In this document: positions 44,276-53,983 of the stretch, piece after piece
Numbering within the stretch: position 1 is the first letter of the stretch
How the letters are laid out: each line of letters begins with the position of its first letter
DNA from: Buddleja alternifolia
Lineage: Eukaryota > Streptophyta > Magnoliopsida > Lamiales > Scrophulariaceae
Reading direction: 5' to 3'
Length of the DNA: 64,000 bases
NCBI GenBank assembly: GCA_019426215.1
Contig: CM033403.1
Location: forward strand, 2,361,001-2,425,000
The notes under the pieces: generated by a model
Databases searched by the model: none
Seen by the model: the letters and a program-made list of their open reading frames with translations, nothing else
Told to the model about the DNA's origin: nothing
Program-made: the position numbers and the translations under genes

Positions 44276-44998
44276 GAGGGGGGGAGGACAATGACAAATT
44301 TAAATGCAGTTGTTTTCTAAACAACTAAGGGAGCCAACAAAGGTAAAGTCAAACAGCCTTGGAGACCATGAAGCCCAGTTGCAAAGGCATTCCTCACTCT
44401 TTGTTGATGTTTTGGGTTATTCTTGTCTTATGAAGAGAAACATTGAAAGTATTTTTGTCCAGTTAGTGGTCCATTAATATTTTTTTGTCCATGGTTAGAA
44501 AAACAAACAATTGTGCAATTATTATAATTGCTTTGTTCGGCTGCATTGTAAAGGAGCAAAAAACAGCCCTTCAATTGCCACTTTCTAACTTTGTTTTGTA
44601 AGACAACAATTGTGCAATGAATGAGGATTTAGTCACTTTCTACTTTGTTTTGTATATACTGTTAATTGTGTTTGGTTTGTAATTTCATTTTTGTTAAGCA
44701 AATTCCATTACAAAGTCCATAATTCCAAAGATAAGACTAAATAAATTACATGCAAAACACCTAATTCATTGTTACACCAACAAAACAACATAATTCCAGA
44801 GATCAAACCAACAAAATACAACATAATTTGGTTCCTAAATTACATCAATATACCTAAATTACTACACATCAAAAGAAAAAAATCTAGAAAAGCACCATCA
44901 GCACCATAGAAACAAGGACCTTGCAAGCCTTTGTGGGTTTTTTGCTCCTATGTTGCACCCTCATTTATTCCGATTTGTTTCTCCTCTGTTGCACCCTC
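44276..44998. other. MULE B 3' region
   Basis: Non-coding, collinear with 18560-19289. It has a 12-bp direct-repeat spacer (CCTCTGTTGCAC) before the copia LTR that is missing from A. Confidence 0.65.
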
Positions 44999-45752
44999 TG
45001 TTAGGTGTGTGCCCTCGATGCCAACGAGGAAATGGATTGTATAGGGCACTTCATTATGTTGTACAAATATTTAATTCTATTTATAGAAATGCATTTATCA
45101 TTTTATTCATATAAATTTGTATGGCATTAACAACTATTGAACAAACAGTCCATGTATATCAAGGAGGACTTTCAACTCCTTATGTTATAAGAAAATGGCA
45201 CTAGAAGTGTCTAGTACTTGACCACTTCAAGGGGTTCGCACGTCCAGGAATCTTAATTGGGTATTAAGATTCGACTTGTATGACACATGCCTTGACAAGG
45301 AGTGCCAGTCGAACACTATTAGATAGTGAGAGCTTGTGTCATAGATTTATCAATGGAATTGATATATTCGAACACGACTGATAGTAATCCGATCACATGG
45401 GTATTTGCTCTGTGACTGTCAATAATTAGATTACTGGTCATAAAAGTATGTGTGAGTAGACCTAAGGATTACGATCAATGTGCTTGTAGTATTGGATTTG
45501 TTACTAGAGTAGTTAGACCCGATTCACCCGTTGGTGTGGTAGACCTCGAAGTGCGATCTCAATGAGTCAAGTAGCAGTTGTTAGGTGACTGCCAAAGATG
45601 GATTCACTGTCTCGATAGTAAACAAGAATGTATCCTATGCGATCATATGTAAATGAAATGACAAGTCTTTGGACAAAGCAAATAAACTAACTCATGTGGA
45701 ACACGAAGGGTAGTTGTTAATTTCATCTTACTATGATCTATTGCACACCATC
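44999..45752 (+). repeat. Copia LTR, plus orientation, cut by a SIRE insertion
   Basis: Starts TGTTAGGTGTGTGCCCTCGATGCC. It runs without interruption for 754 bp through the position where the block A copy turns over (19656). It ends at CCATC (45748-45752), where the SIRE LTR begins. Confidence 0.8.
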
Positions 45753-46576
45753 TGTTGGTCCCAACTGACATACGAAATGGTCTAAAATCGGGGGGGGGGG
45801 GGGGGTTGAATAGATCCTCAAGTTTTCTTCAACTTCAAATTTTTCGTATTCCAGATCGTTTGGATGCTTAGGAATATGGAGACTTGGCTGAGCGTCTACT
45901 TGATGATAGTTTTGTAGAAAGTAACCAAATAAGTCAAAGCGTTCAGTTCTTTTATCAGTGATAGCACAACAGAAATATTTAAAGTCTTCTTAGAAAGGTT
46001 TAGCGTCACAACAGAAATATTTTAAGTCTTCTTAGAAAGGTTTAGCGTCACAACGTTTTACTTAGTTACTTTTTAGCTCGAACAATTTTATCAATGTGTT
46101 TACTTTTTGTTTATGCAATGATATGATAATGAAGAAAATAAACAATAAAGTAAAGAACACAAAGTTTGGAAGGTTCGTTGGGTGGTGTAATCCTAACTTC
46201 GTCCTTCTTCGCCTTTTTCAACTCGGAGGAAATCCATTGAGATTATCTTCAAAGAAACACATAGAAACTTCTACAAAATAGAGGATGGATTGGATAAATA
46301 ATGGCTTGAGCTCCTTAGTTACATAGATTTCAGCTCCAAGACACTTCGATCTGCTTGCTTCTTTCACCCAGAAATAGCGCAAGTATTCAACCTATTCTCC
46401 ACACAGATTGATAGGTTGAATAAGGGTTTTGGTCAATAGGGTTGTTTGATTTTTGGAAGTTCAAACAACTTGAATATATCAGTAATAGTGTAAAGTTCTT
46501 CTTGAAAAGAGATTTGAGATATTGGATGACTGTCTCATTGTCATCATCAAAGCATCTAATAAGAAATGTCCTAACA
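45753..46576 (-). repeat. SIRE 3' LTR of the minus element, internally deleted
   Basis: Plus strand begins TGTTGGTCCC and ends GTCCTAACA. At 824 bp it is about half the 1527-bp LTR. The middle (including the candidate TATA region) is missing, between about 46530 and 46550. It includes a G-run of 16 (45790-45805) and a 42-bp tandem duplication (45966-46049). Confidence 0.8.
45966..46049. repeat. 42-bp tandem duplication in a SIRE LTR
   Basis: ACAACAGAAATATTTAAAG...TTTAGCGTC is repeated once, at 45966-46007 and 46008-46049, with one difference (AAAG to TAAG). The related LTRs have one copy. Confidence 0.85.
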
Positions 46577-46599
46577 AATTATTTTCTGAGCGGTCTCTT

Positions 46600-47240
46600 A
46601 AGGCTTTCACTTTCTTTTTTCTTCTTCGCGGTCTTCAGATTATGTCTTCTAGAGATTTCTGCGTAGATGGCTTCAGTCTGTTGATCGTCTAAAGCTATCA
46701 TTGCAGCATGATCTGCATTTATGAGGCTTTTCTTTTATTTTTCACTCTAATTACTTAAGGCAATCCAATGATTATCCCATTCAGACGCTTCAATACCAAT
46801 GTGCCTTAGACAGATTCTGAATGCTTGGTTGAATGCTGACATCTTCTTCTCCTTAACAATTTCTTGAGGTTTTGATAGCTTAGGGAGAAGCGCTAGTTCA
46901 ATAGGAACTTCGAACTGTTCTAAATAAGCTTGAGAAGGCACTAGAAGATCAGACATTTGCCTATTGGAGGAAACACAGACGTATTACTAGGCGCTGCAAC
47001 TGAAGCAACCCAAGTTGGGTATCTGGACTCTATGTTAAGCGGAGGAGGGGGAGGAAGAATCTGACTTGGAGTAGGAATATTCTGACTTTGCGACTGAAGT
47101 TCTTGACACTTAGATTGAGATGATGTAGCTCTAGAACTAGGCTGCTTCCTCTTTTCCCCCTTATTGCCATCAACAGTCTTCATTATATATTCAGCAATAA
47201 TTCTGACCTGATTAGCAATATGAGAAAGAGTCACTGCGAG
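46600..47240 (-). pseudogene. SIRE env-like region, C-side, minus element
   Basis: Minus frames 47234-46941 (MTLSHIANQVRIIAEYIMKT, then a Lys/Ser/Gln-rich tract and PPPPPLNIESRYPTW) and 46956-46747 (LLVPSQAYLEQFEVPIELAL, AFNQAFRICLRHIGIEASEW). They lie between the env-like N-terminus and the 3' LTR. Assignment is by position and composition, since I see no clean alignment to 32441-35725. Confidence 0.5.
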
Positions 47241-47261
47241 ATCATCACAGCACTTGGTGAA

Positions 47262-47900
47262 TTAAATTACTCAAGCGATCAAGGATCAGATTCACCTGAA
47301 ATAAATTCTCAAGTCAAGAGAGGACTTAAATGCAATCATCAACGAACAGTTATTTCCAACGAGATATAAATTCAAACGCATTAAATGCATGATAAGTGCA
47401 TTAAATTTGATACTATTATGACTTGTGGACAAGCCACCTTTTGACTAGACTGTCAGGATTCAAAGTTCAAAGTCTGCTCTTGTCCAATCGGTAACAGCAG
47501 AATTTCAGGAATGTCATAAAATGGACTGTTTAATGCGCTACGTGAGAAACACGTGCCTTCATGTGTCCAATGGACAAAATCCCAAAAAATCTCTATGAAT
47601 AGTACCCTCAGCAAAACCCTAATTACATACATACGTACATGCACAAGAAAAGGTCAAAACTTTTCTGAAAATATTTGAGAGAAAAGCTTATAAACTCCAT
47701 AGCCAAAATCTTTCAAGCTTCTCATACACATTCGAAAGACAGTCAAAGATATCTCAAACTTCTTTATAGAAGAAAACTACACTTCTATTGAGATATCCCA
47801 GGTTGTTTGAACTTTCTAAAATCAAACAAACCTGTGACAAAAAACCTTCAACCTCTTTCATCTGAGTGAGAAAGTTGTTGATCTACAAGCAAAATCTTCA
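47262..47900 (+). repeat. SIRE LTR fragment, plus orientation, inside the env-like region
   Basis: Matches 36301-36923 of the SIRE 3' LTR (AAATTACTCAAGCGATCAAGGATC to GTTGTTGATCTACAAGCA). It lacks both LTR ends, so it did not arrive by ordinary integration. Confidence 0.8.
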
Positions 47901-47904
47901 CCCT

Positions 47905-48300
47905 TCCTGTCATTTTTCTTGAAACTGGGCTCATAGTGTGCATCATCGGTTTCTTTAATGATGATTCTCCAGACTTTAGTACCATCACCCATATTCACAT
48001 CTTCGACCATGTATCCTTCGGTTGGAAGTTTCAACAACTCAGAAACTAGTTTTGGGGTGAGAATGAAAGATTTAGGATCACATGGGAAAGTGCAGGAGAT
48101 GGAGTTGCCATCATGAGAAAGGATGACAATCTCAAAGAAGAATTTGAGTTCTTCTATAGTAAGGAGAGTTTTGAGTTCAGAATCTTCAACGAGAGAAAGA
48201 ATTTCTCTCTTTGGGAAATTTGATTTTCAAAGATGTATTCCCTTTTGGCCAAGAAACCTGCATTCACGACCATGGGTTTTTCTTGTTTTCCTTTTGAAGA
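47905..48300 (-). pseudogene. SIRE env-like protein, N-terminal part, minus element
   Basis: The minus strand translates, with frame changes, to pieces matching the plus SIRE N-terminus: NAGFLAKREYIFENQISQRE, VILSHDGNSISCTF and LLKLPTEGYMVEDVNMGDGT, then FKKNDRKGE. Conservation of ISCSF/ISCTF and GASTKVW/GDGTKVW between two diverged copies supports real past coding. Confidence 0.7.
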
Positions 48301-49160
48301 AGTTCCAAAAGCAGATTTGGAGGATTTTTGTGGTTCTATTGTTAACAGATAAAGAAAGGTTTGAGCTTTTCGAGAGAGAAAAGAGTTCTGTTTGCCCTAG
48401 AAGATTTCTGCAGAGAGAAAATATGAAAGTGATAAACTTCTCTGTAAAATTTGGAGGTATTTAAATGAAAAGGAAAAAATAACCTGTCATATGCTCAGAT
48501 AATGGCCATGTGTAAATACATTTCATATAACAAATGAAATATCTAATCTGAGCCGTTTAATCATAAAGACGGATGTGAAATAGAGCGATATCGCGGGTAA
48601 CTACAGCTAGTAATAAATTTTGAAATCTTTAGTTAATTTTGTAAAACATTTGAAATTTTTAAAATTTTCAGCGTGAATTGCACGCGCCTGTTGGTACACT
48701 GACACATACCCAGGCATGCACATAGACTGAATTACCTATATGATAGGTATTATTACTACCCACCAGTTTGATTTGATGGGAGTGTGTGGGAAGTCATCAA
48801 AGTAGTATCTTTTGGACTTATGCACATGTCACCTTTTAGCGATGAAAATAATGCATGAATTTCAGATTACTTAGCATTAAATGGAAATGATTTTAACGCT
48901 TGAGTTTTGTTTTGAACGAAGAACAATTGAGTCACTTGAGAAAGAATACTTTGCGTTAATTAGATCAATTTTGCATGCATAAAAGTAAACGCTGATGATC
49001 AATGCATAATAGTTTTGAAAATCAATTTTGATCATTGTCCTTTACCAATTTTAAAGTTCCCCCTAGAATTGATGACTCATTTCCATTTTGGAAATTGCTT
49101 GGACATAATACTAAAGTGGATTCCCCCTAATTTATATCCCTATGAAAAGTATGATGCTTT
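48301..49160 (-). other. SIRE spacer between pol and the env-like region, minus element
   Basis: Homologous in reverse to 30670-31490 (GCGCCTGTTGGTACACTGACAC against GTGTCAGTGTACCAGCAGGCGC). It has no MITE, so it is the empty counterpart of the MITE site. The plus-sense frame at 48123-48464 is antisense chance. Confidence 0.7.
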
Positions 49161-49166
49161 GTGATT

Positions 49167-49480
49167 TTAAGCGTTTAAACCAATCATACCTAATTCACTT
49201 CTCAAAGTGAGAAAACGTTGTTCGTTGAGCGTTTTGGTAAAGATTTCTGCTAATTGTTTGTCAGTTCTAAAATGCATGGAGATATCTTTCTTTTGAACAT
49301 GGTCACGCAAGAAATGGTAGCGAATGTTAATATGTTTAGTTCTACAATAAAGAACTAGGTTTTGGGTCATGGTTAAGGAACTTTGGTTATCACAATGATT
49401 GGGGGTAGGACCTAAAATTATTCCACAATCTCTAAGTTGTTGCATCATTCAAAGGATTTGCGCACAACAATTGCCAGCGG
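49167..49480 (-). pseudogene. SIRE RNase H end, minus element
   Basis: Frame of 93 residues: MMQQLRDCGIILGPTPNHCD, NQSSLTMTQNLVLYCRTKHI, RYHFLRDHVQKKDISMHF, then EIFTKTLNEQRFLTLRSELG and a normal stop. Upstream the EAEYVAAG block is interrupted. It has the natural end that the plus copy lost. Confidence 0.8.
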
Positions 49481-50850
49481 CTACATATTCTGCCTCAGCT
49501 GTAGAAGTCCCTATGGATTGTTGTTTCTTACTATGCCCTGAAACTAACCTATTACCAAGAAATTGGCATGTACCACTTGTACTTTTTTTTACCAATTTTG
49601 CATCCTACAAAATCTACGTCTAAATAACCATTTAGTTCAAAAGGAGATTTCCTCGGATACCATAAGCCCACATTTTATGTGTCTTTTAAGTATTTAAGGA
49701 TTCTCTTGGTAGCGATTAAGTGTGACTCTCTAGGATCAGCTTGAAAGCGTGCACACATGCATACTGAAAACATAATATCAGGTCTACTAGCGATCATATA
49801 AAGAAGTGATCCAATGATACCTCTATAATTAGTTATATCGATTTTCTTCCCACTTTTATCTTTATCTAGCTTAAGCGTTTGGCTTATTGGAATTTTGGAA
49901 GATGATGCATTTTCTATACCAAATCTTTTAATCATACCACATGTATATTTAGTTTGGTTTATAAATATGTCATTAGGGAGTTGTTTAACTTGTCAGCCTA
50001 AGAATAAAGTAAATTCACCCATCATGCTCATTTCAAATTGATCTTGCATCATTTTCAAAAATTTGTCACACAATCTCTTATTAGTAGATCCAAATATAAT
50101 ATCATCAACAGAAATTTGGACTAAGAGAATATCTTCATCAATGGTAATTTTAAATAACATTGTACTAATGCTGCCTTTTGAAAAGCCTTTACCAATAAGG
50201 AAGATAAAGATGGATTCATACCAGGCTCTTGGTGCTTCTTTAAGGCCATTAAGTGCCTTATCCAATTTGTAGACTATACTCTTGCCATGGTTGTTGATGA
50301 ATCCTGAGAGTTTCTCTACATACACTTCTTCTTAGAGTTTACCATTCAGGAATACACTCTCCACGTCCATTTTATACACTGCGAACTAGTTGAATGTGGC
50401 ATACGCTAGGAACATCCGAATCGCTCCAAGATAGGCTACGGAGGCATAAGTTTCATCAAAGTGAATACCCTTTTCTTGACAATAACCCTAAGAGACTAAT
50501 CTGGCTTTGTTTCTTGTAACAATGTCATTCCCGTCCATTTTGTTCCTAAAAACCCATCTAGTCCCAATAACTCCTTGGTGAGTTCGCCTGGGGACTAGCG
50601 TCCAAACCTTGCTATGCTCAAATTGGTTGAGCTCCTCTTGAATCACTAAGCGCTTCATCCACTTTCTTTGGTTCCATTTGAGATAAGAAACTAGAAAACA
50701 TGGCCTTATTGATTATAGCGACTCTAGTCCTAACTGGTGCTCCAATATCTCCAATTACTAGAACTTGTGGATGATCTAAGCCATTTATGGTCTGATTGGA
50801 ATGGGTTGAGAGTTTTTTGATTATCATTTGCTTAACCTTCATTCATCTCC
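49481..50850 (-). pseudogene. SIRE reverse transcriptase, minus element
   Basis: Frames 50842-50618 (IGAPVRTRVAIINKAMFSSF and LSQMEPKKVDEALSDS), 50325-49993 (YKLDKALNGLKEAPRAWYES, then VQISVDDIIFGSTNKRLCDK with the YVDD-type box as SVDD) and 49935-49675 (IGSLLYMIASRPDIMFSVCM, then RFQADPRESHL). There is a stop near 50335 and the frame is lost in the MDVKSAF region. The sequence is closer to a working RT than the plus copy but still broken. Confidence 0.8.
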
Positions 50851-51165
50851 TGGTGACATTCTCTGGGATGTGTGGAAATCTTGAAGGATTTGGATATGGA
50901 TATTTTGAAGCTTTTCTTTGGTAGGATTTTGGACTTTAACTCAGCAAAGGGAGCAATTTATACACACACGTGCGTGTGTGTATTCTTGTTTTAGGGCTTG
51001 ATGAATAATCCTATTTATAGGCAATTCTTGGGGATAGTGTTCGTTGGACACAGGTGTTGGCTCGTGCCTATCACTCGGGCAAGTGAACTATTTCCATTCT
51101 GAAATCCGTCGGAACTCCGTCGGAACCCAACATTGTTGGACATGGTTTGTCCCATGTTCAGTTAC
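50851..51165 (-). repeat. SIRE LTR fragment joined to RT
   Basis: TGGTGACATTCTCTGGGATG ... CTATTTATAGGCAATTCTTGG ... GTTGGACACAGGTGTTGGC follows the solo LTR at about 15978-16270 in the same orientation, with more divergence. It contains the inverse of the candidate TATA region (CTATTTATAG). Confidence 0.65.
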
Positions 51166-51186
51166 ACGGATCTACCCATCTCTCTG

Positions 51187-51400
51187 CGGGATCATGTACT
51201 GCTTACAGCTACACACATCCTAAACAAATTCCCCTCCAAATCTATTCCAAAAACGCATTATGAGATGTGGTGTGGGAGGCGCATATTTAAAGAATAAAAA
51301 GGTAGAGAAATTGGAGTCTAGGTCCTTGAAAGGATGATTCATTGGCTAACCTTATTTTGATTCGATCTAACGGATAATTTTTTTTTTAATCACTTAGCCA
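51187..51400 (+). pseudogene. Copia integrase fragment, plus strand
   Basis: Reads THILNKFPSKSIPKTHYEMW, CGRRIFKE and a stop, then in the next frame KKVEKLESRSLKG*FIG*PYFDS. This is the same block as 23720-23920 in the truncated copia and could be the continuation of the copia whose LTR is at 44999. Everything between would have been deleted or displaced by the SIRE. Confidence 0.65.
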
Positions 51401-53032
51401 GTAATCAATTCGTTCGTTCTTCATTATCAACAAAGAATTCTAATAACATGGATAATCGAATTACCATTTAGATTGTATTAAAACAATCGATATAGTAACG
51501 GGGATCACAATAACACCGTCTCTAGATCGTCACTAGAATATGACCTTCAAAAAGCTCTGACCTAATCTCCGGCTATGCTGGACGGCGGCAAGTGCTAGAG
51601 AGGGAGAGGAATTCTTTTTATGATTTTTCTCTATTTTTAATTCTAAAATTAAGTCAAGAGTTATTTGTTTGTCATGGCTAAAAACTAACGGGGTTTATAA
51701 AATAAACACCAAGCCTTTCTTACAGTATAAGGGACAGCCGATCGAGCCTAGTACGATGGGCTTACTGGGCTCTTTTTTATTTAAGTCCAGTTGTGATTAA
51801 TTAAATCCAGTCCAATCCAATTGGGTATTAATTATTTACTTTTAATCCAATTAAATAATCAATTCAACTTATAAACTAATTCCAAATTAATTTTAACTTA
51901 TGAATTAATAATAATAACCTATTTAATTCAGTTAAATACGTTAATTAAATTATGCCATCACTTAGTCATTTATCACATTTAATGTGAAAGTACGATAATA
52001 CCCTTTAAGCTGAAATATATATATAAATACATTTATATATTTATTCCTATCATCTTCATGTAGCACGACTCTTTAGGCTAGTATCGATTGGCAATGGGAG
52101 GATACCAAAGGATATGGTTGTCACCTAGCCTGCCATGTGGAACCAAATCGTAGCCCAATCGAATACGAGATGACTACGTAATCACGAACCTTTTAATTAT
52201 AAATATTGTATGTGTATAAGCTCTTCATTGACACAACATGATCAAGCAAGAGCCATGGTATGTCAAACTTATTATACTTGATACTATACTATGTATGAAG
52301 GTGAAATAAAATTACCAAACTACCCCTGGTTTATTTGCTTTGACCAAACACCTATAATTTCATCCAGTCACTTCTGCATGGTTCGCATGCTCATTTACTT
52401 TCGAGACAATGAATCTCAGTTTGGCGATTGTCTTACAGCTATCACTTGCACTACTTGAACCATACTTCAAGGTCGCCCCTGCCAATGGTCGAAATGTCTG
52501 ACTACTCTAATAACTAATTCAATAATACAGGTATGTAGTAAACAAACCCTCAGGTCAAAATCTCACTCATACTATTGTAATATGCAATCCTGATCATTGA
52601 CTGCCACTGAGTAAAAGCCCATATGATCGGCTTACTGCGAGTCTAGTTCAAATATATTAATTACTTTAATATAGTCATGACATACGCTACCACTATCTAA
52701 TCAAGGAATGACTGGCACTCTTTATCAAAGCATGTGTCATACGAGTTGAATCTTAATTCCCAATTAAGATTCACTAACTCCCGAACCTAGTTTAAAAGAT
52801 CAAGTTGTAGACTCTTCCAGTGCCCTTCCCTTATCGACATAAGGGTGGAGAGTTTATCTTGAATCTCAAGGACTTAATTATTTATTCAATACATTTAAAA
52901 GACAATAAGATTTATATGAACAAAACAAGAAACCTTTTTCAATAAATAGAAATACGATTGTTTATACAAAATAACCTATTAATACCATACACAATATAAT
53001 TCTTCATTAACATAGAGGGCATACACCTAACA
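51401..53032 (-). repeat. Copia 3' LTR, minus strand
   Basis: On the minus strand it starts TGTTAGGTGTATGCCCTC at 53032 directly after a polypurine tract. It is related along much of its length to the LTRs at 19290 and 44999 (GACTGGCACTC, TCTTAATTCCCAATTAAGATTC). The left terminus is unclear, so the extent to 51401 is approximate. Confidence 0.6.
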
Positions 53033-53046
53033 ATCTCCCACTTGTA
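53033..53046 (-). promoter_or_regulatory. Copia polypurine tract, minus strand
   Basis: Minus strand TACAAGTGGGAGAT directly precedes TGTTAGG. AAGTGGGAGAT is the common tract of many plant copia elements. Confidence 0.8.
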
Positions 53047-53983
53047 CTCAACACCAACCGCTATGGTATTTGATGCCCATCTTCTCCAGATGTCTATCTA
53101 GCATCGCATGTGATAATAGGTTAGTGAGTAGGTCACCTACGTTGATTGCTGAAGCTATTTTTTGAACGGTGATTGTGACTCTTCCAATGATTTCTCAAAT
53201 GATGTGACATTTCCTCAACACATGTTTAGATTTGTTGTAAGACCTTTTTTCTTTAGCTTGCACAATTGCTCCATTGTTGTCACAAGTGTCAACGGCATCT
53301 CCATGCTAGGAACCACTTGAAGTTTAGTCATGAACTTCTTCATCCAAACAACTTCTTTGGCTGCCTTAGATGCAGACATATATTCCGTCTCGGTTGTGGA
53401 ATTGGCAATTGTGCTTTGCTTGGAACTCTTCCAAGGCACTGCTCCACCGTTGAACGTGAATATAAACCCAGAGGTTGATTTCAGGTCATCAGCATCAGAC
53501 TGAAAGTCTTCAACTGCATAACCATCCACCTATAATTCTTTGTTTCCATATATTGAAAGCATATCTTTAGTTCTTCTTAAGTACTTTAAGATACACATTA
53601 CTGCAACCCAATGCTGCTCACCCAATTTTTCTTGAAACCTACTAACTACGCTCACAGCATATGCTTGGTCTGGTCTCGTACATAACATTGCGTACATAAG
53701 ACTCCCTACTGTTGATGCTTAGGGTGTTTCTTTCATTTCCATTCTATCTTTGTCCGCCTTAGGACTTATAGCTTTGGAAAGATGAATTCCACGTCTCATG
53801 GACAAAAGTCCTCTCTTAGAATTATACATTCCATATTTTTTAAGGATTTTCTCTAGGTAGAGCGCTTGTGAGAGTCCTATCATCCTATTTGCTCTATCCC
53901 TGTAGATGCAAATCCCAAGGACGTAGGTAGCTTTTCCCAAGTCTTTCATGGAGAATGTGCTTGAGAATCATGTCTTGACAGAT
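53047..53983 (-). pseudogene. Copia RT end and RNase H, minus strand, cut by Athila element 2
   Basis: RT: MKDLGKATYVLGICIYRDRA, then RMIGLSQALYLEKILKKYGM and RRGIHLSKAISPKADKDRME (53949-53719). A frame break follows, then CTRPDQAYAVSVVSR-like residues. RNase H (53529-53215) has MDGYAVEDFQSDADDLKSTS, where a usual Y.DSD is altered, GGAVPWKSSKQSTIANSTTE and TEYMSASKAAKEVVWMKKFM. The upstream RT, integrase and gag are not in the window on this side because Athila element 2 begins at 53984. Confidence 0.8.

Larger units (their letters stand above)
40360..44998 (+). mobile_element. MULE B: MuDR-type Mutator-like element
   Basis: The left terminal region has at least three TTTAGTCCYATAG/GGTCCCATTAG repeats and the AACCGTCACTTTTTT motif. 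The transposase gene follows, with a 5' intron-like region (poly-T near 41049, C-run 40751-40760, G-run near 41264), acidic N-terminus, MuDR DNA-binding domain, MULE catalytic domain, SWIM finger, zinc knuckle and Pro-rich tail. The right end is hidden by the copia LTR at 44999. It is more complete than MULE A in its 5' half and less complete in its 3' exons. Confidence 0.8.
45753..51165 (-). mobile_element. Internally deleted SIRE, minus strand
   Basis: Reading leftward: an LTR fragment (51165-50851), RT (50850-49480), RNase H (49448-49167), spacer, env-like region (48290-46600) and 3' LTR (46576-45753). Gag, protease and integrase are missing, and the LTR fragment joins directly to the RT start. 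A plus-sense LTR fragment (47262-47900) interrupts the env-like region. Confidence 0.8.

Noticed and set aside
48123..48464. Plus-strand 113-codon frame
   Set aside because: Antisense to the minus-strand SIRE env-like N-terminus, so a shadow.
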